Part shown: positions 8,964 to 16,936 of the stretch, in pieces
Layout of the letters: each line of letters begins with the position of its first letter
Position numbering within the stretch: position 1 is the first letter of the stretch
NCBI RefSeq assembly: GCF_936928535.1
Contig: NZ_CAKZHY010000095.1
Span: 62,001 to 126,000 of the forward strand
Reading direction: 5' to 3'
Origin: an uncultured Bradyrhizobium sp.
GTDB taxonomy: Bacteria > Pseudomonadota > Alphaproteobacteria > Rhizobiales > Xanthobacteraceae
Length of the DNA stretch: 64,000 nt
Made by a program: the position numbers and the translations under genes
Notes under the pieces: model-generated
The model's database searches: none
What the model was told of the DNA's origin: nothing
The model's input: only the letters and a program-made list of their open reading frames with translations

Positions 8964-10241
8964 CTATGCCGCTCGCGGCTTGAAGTTCTCGATCAGTCGC
9001 AGCAAGACCCGCGCGCCGGCATCGGCGTCAGCCAGCTCGACATGCTCGTCTGGATGATGGCTGATGCCACCGCGGCAGCGGACGAAAATCATGCCGACAT
9101 CGGCGATGTCGATCATTGCCATGCCGTCATGTCCCGCTCCGCTCGGCAGTTCGAAGACGGAAAAATCTTCCGCTGCGATCGCCTGCGCGATCTGATCCCT
9201 CAGCCAGGGGGCGCACGGCGCGGTGCGGTTTTCGTGAGTGACATCGAGCTGAAGCGCCAGATGCCGACGTTTTGCGATCGCCTCGATCTGCCTGACGACG
9301 TCGGCGACCGCGCGCTTGCGATGCATGTCGGTCGGCGCACGCATGTCGATGGTGAACGAGACTTCACCCGGAATGACATTGGTCGCGCCGGGCCTCGCCT
9401 GGATGTAGCCGACGGTGCCGACCAGGCCGCCCTCGTCGGTGCGGCAAAATTGCTCGATGGCCCCAATGCATTCGGCAGCACCGGTCAGCGCGTCGCGGCG
9501 CAGCGCCATCGGCACGGTGCCGGCGTGACCGGCCATTCCGGTCAGCCGCGCCGCCATCCGTGTCGCGCCTGCAATCGCGGTGACCACACCGACGGGGAGA
9601 TTCCGGGCTTCCAGCACCGGCCCCTGCTCGATGTGCAGCTCGAGATAGGCCAGCAGTTCGCGCCGGGCCCGCGCGGCCGCACCGATATGGTCGGGGTCGA
9701 GGCCAAATGTGACGAGCGCATCGCGCATCGACACACCGTCCCGGTCGCGCGTATTCAAGACGCTTTCGTCTAACGTGCCGGCCATTGCACGACTGCCGAG
9801 CAGGGTCGAGGCGAAGCGTACGCCCTCCTCGTCGGCAAAGCCGACCACCTCGATCGCGAACGGCAGACGCCTGCCGCGGCGGTTAAGGTCGGCGACACAG
9901 GCAATCGCCGTGATCACACCGAGCGGCCCGTCCCATTTGCCGGCATCGCGCACCGTGTCGTAATGCGAGCCGAGCATCAGGCAGGGCGCGCCCGGCCGCT
10001 CGCCTTCATAACGGCCGCAGACATTGCCGATCGCGTCGAGATGCGCACTCATGCCGGCCTCACGCATCCAGCCGAGAATGACATCCGAGGCCTCGCGCAG
10101 CTCCTTCGTGAGATAGATGCGGGTGAGCTTGGCGCCGTCTTCCGAGATCGTCGCAAGCTCGTTGACCCGGCGCACAATCTCTTCACCGAGCGATGCCTTC
10201 TGAACGGCGTTACCAGCACCCATCTCGGTCAAGCTTTCCAT
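8964..10241 (-). CDS. allC: M20-family amidohydrolase, probably allantoate amidohydrolase
   Basis: A 425-residue zinc-dependent hydrolase of the allantoate amidohydrolase/N-carbamoyl-amino-acid hydrolase group. Metal-ligand motifs are present: GSHYDTV, FADEEGVRF, and HIEQGPVLE, plus SGAGHDGMAM and a C-terminal SHHPDEHV. The dimerisation domain lies between. In this purine region the best guess is allantoate to ureidoglycine, CO2 and ammonia, the step after PuuE. Hydantoinase-pathway or ureidoglycolate/beta-ureidopropionate hydrolases look alike, so the exact substrate is inferred. An ATG six codons downstream is an alternative start. A weak sigma-54-like site precedes the gene. Confidence 0.85.
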   Translation of the reverse strand: MESLTEMGAGNAVQKASLGEEIVRRVNELATISEDGAKLTRIYLTKELREASDVILGWMREAGMSAHLDAIGNVCGRYEGERPGAPCLMLGSHYDTVRDAGKWDGPLGVITAIACVADLNRRGRRLPFAIEVVGFADEEGVRFASTLLGSRAMAGTLDESVLNTRDRDGVSMRDALVTFGLDPDHIGAAARARRELLAYLELHIEQGPVLEARNLPVGVVTAIAGATRMAARLTGMAGHAGTVPMALRRDALTGAAECIGAIEQFCRTDEGGLVGTVGYIQARPGATNVIPGEVSFTIDMRAPTDMHRKRAVADVVRQIEAIAKRRHLALQLDVTHENRTAPCAPWLRDQIAQAIAAEDFSVFELPSGAGHDGMAMIDIADVGMIFVRCRGGISHHPDEHVELADADAGARVLLRLIENFKPRAA

Positions 10242-10277
10242 CCTGGAGACCGCAGGAGCGGCCGCAGCGTCAATCGA

Positions 10278-10293
10278 TACAAGTTCGGTGCCA
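10278..10293 (-). promoter_or_regulatory. weak candidate sigma-54 promoter for the allantoate hydrolase gene
   Basis: On the minus strand TGGCACCGAACTTGTA has a perfect -24 box and correct spacing, but the -12 element reads TTGTA, lacking the usual GC. It is 36 bases before the ATG at 10241. The defect in the most conserved position keeps confidence low. Confidence 0.3.
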
Positions 10294-10532
10294 GCGAATT
10301 CAGACCAGCTGCCGTCGCGGGGTCAGCGCGTGGTTAGCACGTCCATGGGCGGTCGGCCCTGCCTGGGTCGTGCTGCGCGCGCGACATCCGGTTAAGACTG
10401 CTTAACTCAATTGCATACAATCAAAAAATACTGCCTATAATTTAATCTGTCGATCTCCTGATCAAAATTTGTACATCAGATATATCTTATATATTTCAAT
10501 CTCTTAGATTTGCATGCGCACCCCTTAGTCTC

Positions 10533-10548
10533 TGGCATGAAGCTTGCG
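10533..10548 (+). promoter_or_regulatory. sigma-54 promoter of BMP transporter/biuret hydrolase operon
   Basis: TGGCATGAAGCTTGCG has the GG and GC dinucleotides separated by exactly 10 bases and matches TGGCAC-N5-TTGCW at all but two weaker positions. It lies 75 bases before the ATG at 10624 and next to an AT-rich stretch. Confidence 0.75.
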
Positions 10549-10623
10549 ACATCGTATCCCAGGCTCCGCTAGATCGGCGCAGCCGCGAGATTGAGGCGGT
10601 CAATCCGCCAAGGGGAGCAAGCA

Positions 10624-11736
10624 ATGGATTTTGGCAGGATTTCACGACGTCACTTGTTGCAGGGCGGTGCTGCCCTCACCCTCGGCGCAGCGGCCGGCGC
10701 CCGTCCGGCCTTCGCGGCCGAAACCACTATTGGCTTCATCTATGTCGGCTCGCGAGACGACTACGGCTACAACCAGGCGCATGCGCAGGGTGCGGCAGCG
10801 CTGAAAAAGATTCCAGGCCTCAAGGTGGTCGAGGAAGAGAAGGTGCCCGAGACCGACGCGGTCGAGAAGACGATCGAGTCCATGATCAATCTCGACGGCG
10901 CAACTCTGCTCTTCCCGACCTCGTTCGGTTATTACAATCCGCACGTTATCAAGATGGCCGCCAAGTACCCGAAGCTGCGCTTCGAGCACTGCGGCGGTCT
11001 CTGGACCGACAAGGACCCAAAGAACGCCGGCAGCTACTTCGGCTATATCGACGAAGCCCAGTACATCTCCGGGATCGTCGCGGGCCTGACGTCGAAAAGC
11101 GGCAAGCTTGGCTTCGTCGCAGCGAAGCCCATTCCGCAGGTGCTGCGCAATATCAACGCCTTTACGTTGGGCGCCAAGTCCGTCAATCCGAAGGCCACCA
11201 CGCAAGTGATCTTCACCGGGGACTGGTCGATGCCGGTCAAGGAGGCTGAGGCCACCAACAGCCTGATCGACCAGGGTGTTGACGTGCTGACCTGTCACGT
11301 CGACGGCCCCAAGACCATGGTCGAGAACGCCGCGCGGCGCGGTGCCTTCGTCTGCGGCTATCACACCAACCAGTCGGCACTGGCGCCCAAGGCCTATCTC
11401 ACCGGGGCCGAGTGGAACTGGGAAGCGCTCTATCCGAAGTTCGTCAAGATGATCGCCGCCGGCGAGAGCATCCCGAACTTCTATCGCGGCGGTCTGAAGG
11501 AAGAGATCGTCAAGGTGTCGCCCTACGGCGAAGCCGTCTCGGCCGAGGCGCGCAAGGCGGCGGACGACGCCAAAGCCAAATTCCTGTCTGCGGATGGGTT
11601 TGCCATCTTCAAGGGCGGGCTGGTCGACAACAAGGGCAAGACTGTGATCGCTGCCGGGACCGACCGCGGCCAGAAGGATCCCGAACTCGAGAAGATGGAC
11701 TACCTCGTCGAAGGCGTGATCGGAGCGACTTCGTGA
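10624..11736 (+). CDS. BMP-family ABC transporter substrate-binding protein (Tat signal)
   Basis: A 370-residue periplasmic binding protein of the BMP (PnrA/Med) family, which typically binds nucleosides or purine-like solutes. The N-terminus carries a twin-arginine motif (ISRRHLLQGGAALTLG) with a cleavage region ending AFAA; export folded is likely. Family blocks include TTIGFIYVGSRDDYGYNQAH, LLFPTSFGYYNP and GYIDEAQYISGIVAGLTSK. ATG 10624 is chosen over a TTG 11 codons upstream because AGGGGAGC precedes it. First gene of a six-gene operon that also carries biuret hydrolase, so the cargo could be a ureide, biuret or purine. Confidence 0.93.
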   Translation: MDFGRISRRHLLQGGAALTLGAAAGARPAFAAETTIGFIYVGSRDDYGYNQAHAQGAAALKKIPGLKVVEEEKVPETDAVEKTIESMINLDGATLLFPTSFGYYNPHVIKMAAKYPKLRFEHCGGLWTDKDPKNAGSYFGYIDEAQYISGIVAGLTSKSGKLGFVAAKPIPQVLRNINAFTLGAKSVNPKATTQVIFTGDWSMPVKEAEATNSLIDQGVDVLTCHVDGPKTMVENAARRGAFVCGYHTNQSALAPKAYLTGAEWNWEALYPKFVKMIAAGESIPNFYRGGLKEEIVKVSPYGEAVSAEARKAADDAKAKFLSADGFAIFKGGLVDNKGKTVIAAGTDRGQKDPELEKMDYLVEGVIGATS

Positions 11737-12845
11737 CATCGGAAGCAGCGGAGTCTGCAGAGGCGGTCGGGACAATTGCCCCGACCGCCGACCCCGGCTT
11801 TCTGCAACGCCACGGCGGCGCGATCGAGTATGTCCTGATCCCCGGCGCGGCGCTGGCCGGCGCGCTCGTGGTGTTCGGCATCTTCGTCATGCTGTTCGGC
11901 AAGAACCCGCTCGACCTCTATTTCTATATGTACCAGGGAGCCTTCGGCACCTGGTTCTCCTGGCAGAACACGCTGACGCGTGCTGCGCCTCTCATCCTGA
12001 CCGCGCTTTGCACGGCGCTGCCGGCGCAGTTGGGCATGGTCATCATCGGTGGCGAAGGCGCGCTGTTGATCGGCGCGCTGTCGGCGACGAGCGCGGCACT
12101 GTTGCTTCAAGGCATGCCGCCGCTCGTCGTGCAAATCGCCATGGTGATCGCCGGCGTCATCGGCGGCGGCTTGTGGATCATGCTGGTGGGGGCGCTGCGG
12201 CAATATCGCGGCGTCAACGAGACCATTTCGAGCCTGCTACTCGTCTACATCGCGCTCGCGATCCTCAATCATCTCGTCGAAGGCATGATGCGGGATCCCG
12301 CGAGTCTCAACAAGCCGTCGACGCGCGAGATTGGCGCCATCAACATGATCGGCTCCATTCCCGGCACCGACGTGCATTGGGGTCTCGTCTTCGGCTTGAT
12401 CGCCGCGGTCGCCGCCTACATCCTGATCTATCACACCGTATTCGGCTTCGCCGCCCGCGTTGCCGGCGGCAATATTCGCGCCGCAAAGATCGTCGGCCTT
12501 GGCGTCAGCAAGCTGATCCTCACCATCTGCTTCCTCGCCGGCGGCGCCGCAGGTCTTGCCGGCATGGTCGAGGTCGCCGCCGTGCAGGGGCGCACCAACG
12601 CCAATCTCGCGGCCGGCTACGGCTTCACCGGCATTCTCGTCGCCTTCCTGGCGCGACAAAATCCGCTCGCCATCATTCCAGTCGCAATCCTGCTCGGCGG
12701 CATCAGCGCCAGCGGAGGCCTGTTGCAGCGCCGCCTCGGATTGCCTGATGCATCGGTGCTGGTGCTCCAGGGCATCATCTTCGTCTTCGTGCTGGCCAGC
12801 GATGCGCTCTATGGCCGCATCGGATTCCTGAAGGGCAAGTCCTGA
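11733..12845 (+). CDS. ABC transporter permease (BMP-type importer, subunit 1)
   Basis: A 370-residue inner-membrane permease of the branched-chain/ribose type (BPD_transp_2), with an N-terminal soluble stretch and 8-10 membrane spans. Starts at GTG 11733, overlapping the TGA of the binding protein by four bases, a sign of translational coupling. Blocks GMVIIGGEGALLIGALSAT, NETISSLLLVYIALAILNHLVEG and ARVAGGNIRAAKIVGLGVSK (EAA-like coupling loop) are typical of nucleoside ABC permeases such as YufP/NupP. Pairs with the next permease as a heterodimer. Confidence 0.92.
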   Translation: MTSEAAESAEAVGTIAPTADPGFLQRHGGAIEYVLIPGAALAGALVVFGIFVMLFGKNPLDLYFYMYQGAFGTWFSWQNTLTRAAPLILTALCTALPAQLGMVIIGGEGALLIGALSATSAALLLQGMPPLVVQIAMVIAGVIGGGLWIMLVGALRQYRGVNETISSLLLVYIALAILNHLVEGMMRDPASLNKPSTREIGAINMIGSIPGTDVHWGLVFGLIAAVAAYILIYHTVFGFAARVAGGNIRAAKIVGLGVSKLILTICFLAGGAAGLAGMVEVAAVQGRTNANLAAGYGFTGILVAFLARQNPLAIIPVAILLGGISASGGLLQRRLGLPDASVLVLQGIIFVFVLASDALYGRIGFLKGKS

Positions 12846-13771
12846 TGGCAGACGGATCAATCGGACTTTGGACCGTCCCGCTCGCCGTGCTCGGCGGCGC
12901 CATTCGCGTCTCGACGCCGTTCCTGTTCGTGAGCTTGGGGGAATGCATCACCGAGCGTTCGGGCCGCATCAATCTCGGTCTCGAAGGCACGCTGGTGATG
13001 GGCGCGATGAGCGCCTACGGCATCTCTTACCTGACCGGATCGCCCTGGCTCGGCGTCTTCGCCGCCGGTATCACCGGCGCCCTGCTTGGCGCCTTGCACG
13101 CTGGCATCTGCTCGCTGCCGCGCGTCAACGACGTCGCGGTCGGCATCGCACTGATGTTGTTCGGCACCGGTCTCGCCTTCTATCTCGGCAAGCCGCTGAT
13201 CGAGCCCACCGCGCCGCGGCTGCCCGCAATCGATTTCGGCTGGTGGAGCGATATCCCGCAGGTCCGTGCCGCTCTGCGGGTCAATGTCCTCTTCCTGATC
13301 GGCGTTGCGCTCGCACCGATCCTCTATTGGGCCTTCCGCACCACGCGCTGGGGCCTCCTCATCCGCACCGCTGGCGAGAGCTCGGATGCGGCACGCGCGA
13401 TGGGCCACTCGGTGCTGCTGATCCGCCTGCGCGCCACCATGGTCGGCGGCTTCCTCGCCGGCATCGGTGGCTCGTTCCTGTCGCTGTTCTATCCCGGTAG
13501 CTGGAACGAGGGCCTCTCCTCGGGCCAGGGCATCACCGCCGTCGCGCTGGTGATCTTCGCACGCTGGGATCCCCTGCTCTGCCTATGGGCCTCGCTCGCC
13601 TTCGGCGGCGCTGCTGCGCTCGGGCCGGCGCTGCAATCGGTCGGCGTCACCTCCGGCTACCATCTCTTCAACGCAGCGCCTTACATCCTGACGCTGGCGA
13701 TCATGATCATCACCTGCTCGCCGAAACGCACGCTGACCGGAGCCCCGGCCGAATTGTCGATCACCCGCTAG
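12845..13771 (+). CDS. ABC transporter permease (BMP-type importer, subunit 2)
   Basis: A 308-residue permease, the partner of the preceding gene and like YufQ/NupQ. It has about eight membrane spans; the opening GECITERSGRINLGLEGTLVMGA is the family hallmark and IRTAGESSDAARAMGHSV forms the coupling loop to the ATPase. Its ATG shares one base with the TGA of the upstream permease. Biuret hydrolase follows 11 bases after its stop, before the ATPase gene. Confidence 0.92.
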   Translation: MADGSIGLWTVPLAVLGGAIRVSTPFLFVSLGECITERSGRINLGLEGTLVMGAMSAYGISYLTGSPWLGVFAAGITGALLGALHAGICSLPRVNDVAVGIALMLFGTGLAFYLGKPLIEPTAPRLPAIDFGWWSDIPQVRAALRVNVLFLIGVALAPILYWAFRTTRWGLLIRTAGESSDAARAMGHSVLLIRLRATMVGGFLAGIGGSFLSLFYPGSWNEGLSSGQGITAVALVIFARWDPLLCLWASLAFGGAAALGPALQSVGVTSGYHLFNAAPYILTLAIMIITCSPKRTLTGAPAELSITR

Positions 13772-13782
13772 AGAGCGAAATC

Positions 13783-14466
13783 ATGCCCGAGCGCTACATC
13801 AAGTCCGAGCCCTATGCCTGGCCCTACAACGGCGACCTGCGCCCGGAGAACACCGCGCTCATCGTCATCGACATGCAGACCGATTTCTGCGGCGTCGGCG
13901 GCTACGTCGACAAGATGGGCTACGATCTCTCGCTGACACGGGCGCCAATTGAGCCGATCAAGAAGCTGCTCGCGGCGATGCGCAAACAGAGGTTTCACAT
14001 CATCCATACTCGCGAAGGCCATCGCCCCGACCTCTCTGATCTGCCCGCCAACAAGCGCTGGCGCTCGCGCCAGATCGGCGCCGGCATCGGCGATCCCGGC
14101 CCGTGCGGCCGCATCCTGGTGCGCGGCGAGCCCGGCTGGGACATCATCGAGGAGCTTGCACCGCTGCCGGGCGAGCCCATCATCGACAAGCCCGGCAAGG
14201 GCTCGTTCTGCGCCACCGACCTCGAGCTGATCCTACGCGTGCGCGGCATCGAGAACATCGTTCTCACAGGAATCACCACCGACGTCTGCGTCCACACCAC
14301 CATGCGCGAGGCCAACGATCGCGGCTTCGAATGCGTGCTGCTGCACGATTGCTGTGGAGCGACCGACAAGAGCAACCACGACCACGCGCTGAAGATGATC
14401 AAGATGCAGGGCGGCGTGTTCGGCGCGGTCTCGACCTCGGACGCCTTCATCGGAGCGATCTCGTGA
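13783..14466 (+). CDS. biuH: biuret amidohydrolase (or triuret hydrolase), isochorismatase fold
   Basis: A 227-residue cysteine hydrolase that splits biuret into allophanate and ammonia. Catalytic residues of the family can be placed at Asp34 (DMQTDFCG), Lys139 (KPGKGSFCATDLE) and Cys169 (ITTDVCVHTTMREAND). Long stretches (YPWPYNG-like opening, HIIHTREGHRPDLSDLPANKR, GPCGRIL.RGEPGWDII) agree with the characterised Rhizobium leguminosarum BiuH as I recall it. Triuret hydrolase is a near homologue and cannot be excluded. The gene sits between permease and ATPase genes; the ATPase GTG overlaps its stop by four bases, so transport and hydrolysis are co-expressed. No allophanate hydrolase gene is in the window. 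Confidence 0.88.
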   Translation: MPERYIKSEPYAWPYNGDLRPENTALIVIDMQTDFCGVGGYVDKMGYDLSLTRAPIEPIKKLLAAMRKQRFHIIHTREGHRPDLSDLPANKRWRSRQIGAGIGDPGPCGRILVRGEPGWDIIEELAPLPGEPIIDKPGKGSFCATDLELILRVRGIENIVLTGITTDVCVHTTMREANDRGFECVLLHDCCGATDKSNHDHALKMIKMQGGVFGAVSTSDAFIGAIS

Positions 14467-15995
14467 TCATCGGCGAGCCGCCTCCGCTCATCGGCGCCTT
14501 CGGCGTCGACGCCATTGCCATGACCATGCGCTTTGGCGACTTCCTGGCGTTGGATAACGTCGAGCTGAAGGTGCGGCCAGGCTCGTTCCATGCACTGCTC
14601 GGCGAGAACGGCGCCGGCAAGTCGACGCTCGTCAAATGCATCATGGGCTACTACCACGCAACCGAAGGCGACATCCTCGTCGGCGGGCGCGAGCAGGCGA
14701 TCGCCAACCCGAAGGATGCTCATGCGCTCGGCCTCGGTATGGTCTATCAGCACTTTACGCTGGTGCCCGCCATGACGGTTGCCGAGAACCTCGTGCTGGC
14801 CCGCGATGACGTGCCACCCGTGGTGAATTGGCCGAAGGAGATGAGGGAGCTCGAGGCGTTTCTCGACCGCATGCCCTTCAAGGTGCCGCTCTCGGCAAAG
14901 GTCTCCGACATCTCGGCCGGCGAGCGGCAGAAATGCGAGATCCTGAAGCAGCTCTATCTGAAGCGCCGCTTCCTGATCCTTGACGAGCCGACCTCGGTGC
15001 TGACGCCGGCCGAGGCCGATGAGGTGCTCGGCATGCTCCGCGACATGGTCGTCAAGGGCGAGCTGACCATCCTGATGATCACGCACAAATTTCGCGAGGT
15101 CATGGCCTTCGCCGACGAGGTCACCATCCTGCGCCGCGGCAAGCTTGCCGGTGCCGGCAAGGTCTCCGAGCTCACGCCCGATGCGATGGCGCGCACCATG
15201 ATTGGCGCCGAGGAATTGACGGTTCAGCCGCCCCGGACCGGCGAGGCCGGTCGGGCGCGGCTGGAGTTGGCAAAGGTCCGCGCGCTCGACGATGCCGGCG
15301 CCGTGGCCGTGCACGACGTCTCCCTCACCGTGCGCGCGGGCGAGATCGTCGGCATCGCCGGCGTCTCCGGCAACGGCCAGCGCCAGCTCGTCGAGGTCCT
15401 CGCCGGCCAACGCGAGGCCGAAGGCGGCGAAATTCGCGTCGCCGGCGATCCCTATCACGCCAGCCGCGAGGAGATGCGGCGCCACAAGATGTCGCTGCTG
15501 CCCGAGGAGCCGCTGAAGAATGCCTGTGTCGGCGGCATGAGCGTTGCCGACAACATCGCCTTCCGCGAGTTCGACCGCGCGCCTTTCGCCAGCGGCGGCT
15601 GGTGGCTCAATCGCGGCGCCTTCCGCGACGACGCCAAGAAGAAGATCGGCCAGTACAAGATCAAGACGCGCTCGCCGGAGACGCCGATCTCGGCGCTGTC
15701 AGGCGGCAACGTCCAACGCGCCGTGCTCGCCCGCGAGCTTGCCGGCGATGTCGAGGTGCTGATTGCGGCCAATCCCTGCTTTGGGCTCGACTTCGCCGCC
15801 GTGGCACAAATCCACGCCGAGATCATGGCCGCCCGCAACCGCGGCGCGGCGGTGTTGCTGGTGAGCGAAGACCTCGACGAATTGCTCGAACTCTCGGACC
15901 GGCTGGTGGTGATGTTCCACGGCGAATTCGTGTATGAAGCACGGACCAGCGAGGCCGATCTCACCGAGGTCGGCCGGCACATGGCGGGGCACTGA
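14463..15995 (+). CDS. ABC transporter ATP-binding protein (BMP-type importer, double ATPase)
   Basis: A 510-residue protein with two ATPase halves, as in sugar/nucleoside importers (RbsA, YufO/NupO). First half: Walker A GENGAGKST near residue 46, signature ISAGERQKCEIL, Walker B RRFLILDEPTSVL. Second half: degenerate Walker A GVSGNGQRQLVE and signature LSGGNVQRAVLARELAG; its Walker B reads EVLIAANPCFGLD, without the usual catalytic Glu, normal for the family. GTG start overlaps the biuH stop. Drives the two permeases upstream. Confidence 0.92.
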   Translation: MIIGEPPPLIGAFGVDAIAMTMRFGDFLALDNVELKVRPGSFHALLGENGAGKSTLVKCIMGYYHATEGDILVGGREQAIANPKDAHALGLGMVYQHFTLVPAMTVAENLVLARDDVPPVVNWPKEMRELEAFLDRMPFKVPLSAKVSDISAGERQKCEILKQLYLKRRFLILDEPTSVLTPAEADEVLGMLRDMVVKGELTILMITHKFREVMAFADEVTILRRGKLAGAGKVSELTPDAMARTMIGAEELTVQPPRTGEAGRARLELAKVRALDDAGAVAVHDVSLTVRAGEIVGIAGVSGNGQRQLVEVLAGQREAEGGEIRVAGDPYHASREEMRRHKMSLLPEEPLKNACVGGMSVADNIAFREFDRAPFASGGWWLNRGAFRDDAKKKIGQYKIKTRSPETPISALSGGNVQRAVLARELAGDVEVLIAANPCFGLDFAAVAQIHAEIMAARNRGAAVLLVSEDLDELLELSDRLVVMFHGEFVYEARTSEADLTEVGRHMAGH

Positions 15996-16008
15996 CTACG
16001 GAGGGGCG

Positions 16009-16494
16009 ATGGACGGCAGAGGCGAACGCGACGAGCACTTCCTGCGTTTGTCCTTCGCGGTCGCGCGCCGCTCCCTCACCCATGGCAACCATCCCTTCGG
16101 CTGTATCGTCGTCGATGCCGATGGCAAGGTGTTGATTGAAGCCGAGAACGGCTACATGCCCGACCATGACGGCACCGCGCATGCCGAACGCCTCGCGGCC
16201 ACGCAGGCCTGCCGCACGCTCGCCAGCGAGGTGCTGGTATCAGCCACGCTCTATTCCTCCGCCGAACCCTGCGCGATGTGCGCGGGCGCGATCTATTGGG
16301 CGGGCATCGGCCGGGTGGTCTATGGCCTCAGCGAGCACCGCCTGCGCGACATCACCGGCAACCACCCGGAGAACCCGACGCTCGACCTGCCCTGCCGCGA
16401 CGTCTTTGCCAGCGGCCAGCGACCAACCGAGGTGATTGGCCCGCTCCTGGAAGACGAGGCCGCAGCGCTGCACGACGGCGTGTGGACGAAGTAG
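16009..16494 (+). CDS. cytidine-deaminase-fold nucleobase deaminase (guanine deaminase-like)
   Basis: A 161-residue zinc deaminase. The catalytic HAE lies at residues 58-60 (GTAHAERLAA) and the zinc cysteines at 88 and 91 (SAEPCAMCAGAIYWAG). Overall layout and length match Bacillus-type guanine deaminase GuaD and related purine or triazine deaminases more than tRNA adenosine deaminase TadA. GGAGGGG precedes the ATG. Last gene of the BMP/biuret operon, 13 bases after the ATPase. Guanine to xanthine would feed the molybdenum hydroxylase further along; the true base is unproven. Confidence 0.85.
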   Translation: MDGRGERDEHFLRLSFAVARRSLTHGNHPFGCIVVDADGKVLIEAENGYMPDHDGTAHAERLAATQACRTLASEVLVSATLYSSAEPCAMCAGAIYWAGIGRVVYGLSEHRLRDITGNHPENPTLDLPCRDVFASGQRPTEVIGPLLEDEAAALHDGVWTK

Positions 16495-16528
16495 GTTCTC
16501 CGAGGACCGGTACCGCTCGCTCTCCGGC

Positions 16529-16662
16529 AAAAAACGAAAAACAACCCCATGCACAGTAGAACCGCGATGCCTCGCCCGCACGAGGTCTACTCGGCTGTCA
16601 TTTCGCATTTTTCGAATATCGCTTGATGCGTCGGGCAAAACAGTGGCATTATGCCATCATCG
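16529..16662. repeat. intergenic repeat family A, copy 1
   Basis: Ends are shared with the copy at 52925-53040: CAACCCCATGCACAGTAG near the left edge, and CGTCGGGCAAAACA followed by a CAT-ATG-CATCATC run at the right. The inner sequence differs between copies. I recall similar elements between many Bradyrhizobium genes. Confidence 0.7.
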
Positions 16663-16696
16663 CATTCTTGAAAACGCGGCCAGTCCGCCGCTGCTT

Positions 16697-16784
16697 GTCA
16701 TTGCGCGCGCAGCGAAACAATCCAGAGAGGCTAGCGCGGATGCAGTCTGGATTGCTTCGTCGCAAGGGCTCCTCGCAATGACGG
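16697..16784. repeat. palindromic intergenic repeat (family B)
   Basis: Imperfect inverted repeat: the left arm begins TCATTGCGCGCGCAGCGAAA and CAATCCAGA, the right arm reads TCTGGATTGCTTCGTCGCAA and ends CTCGCAATGA. Such long-arm palindromes are widespread REP-like elements in Bradyrhizobium and relatives. No coding content. Confidence 0.75.
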
Positions 16785-16843
16785 CGAGAGAGCGTCGATC
16801 CTGTTGAAGGGGCGCAGGGCAGTCGGAACTGCGCCACAAACCG

Positions 16844-16911
16844 AAAGGTCCAATCGCATCAGCGACCGGGCCTTTGATTTTTCTAATGACGCCGCGCATT
16901 TCTGCGCGGCG
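16844..16911. terminator. tandem hairpins, likely terminator of the Tsx-like gene
   Basis: One stem pairs CGCCGCGCA (16890-16898) with TGCGCGGCG (16903-16911) around a TTTC loop. A second pairs AAAGGTCC (16844-16851) with GGGCCTTT (16868-16875) with one mismatch. They lie 26 bases after the stop of the minus-strand gene; T runs are weak on that strand. Confidence 0.5.
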
Positions 16912-16936
16912 CCATCCGTACCCTGGCCTCAGCCGC

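Larger units (their letters stand above)
10242..10623. other. divergent regulatory region between allC and BMP operon 1
   Basis: No gene. The centre (about 10400-10520) is strikingly AT-rich against the GC-rich surroundings, as expected for a bendable promoter region. It holds a sigma-54 site for the right-hand operon, a weak one for allC, and a possible sigma-70 pair (TTGCAT at 10411, TATAAT at 10436, 19-base spacer). I found no clear NtrC palindrome. Confidence 0.7.
16495..16936. other. intergenic region with two repeats and hairpins, no gene
   Basis: Lies between the convergent deaminase and Tsx-like genes. It holds one copy of a repeat shared with 52925-53040, a separate palindromic repeat at 16697-16784, and hairpins near 16844-16911. 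Small open frames here are products of the repeats. Confidence 0.7.

Noticed and set aside
10411..10441. TTGCAT/TATAAT sigma-70 promoter before BMP operon 1
   Set aside because: Spacer is 19 bases and the site is 180 bases from the gene; the sigma-54 site is better placed. Kept only as a note in the region entry.
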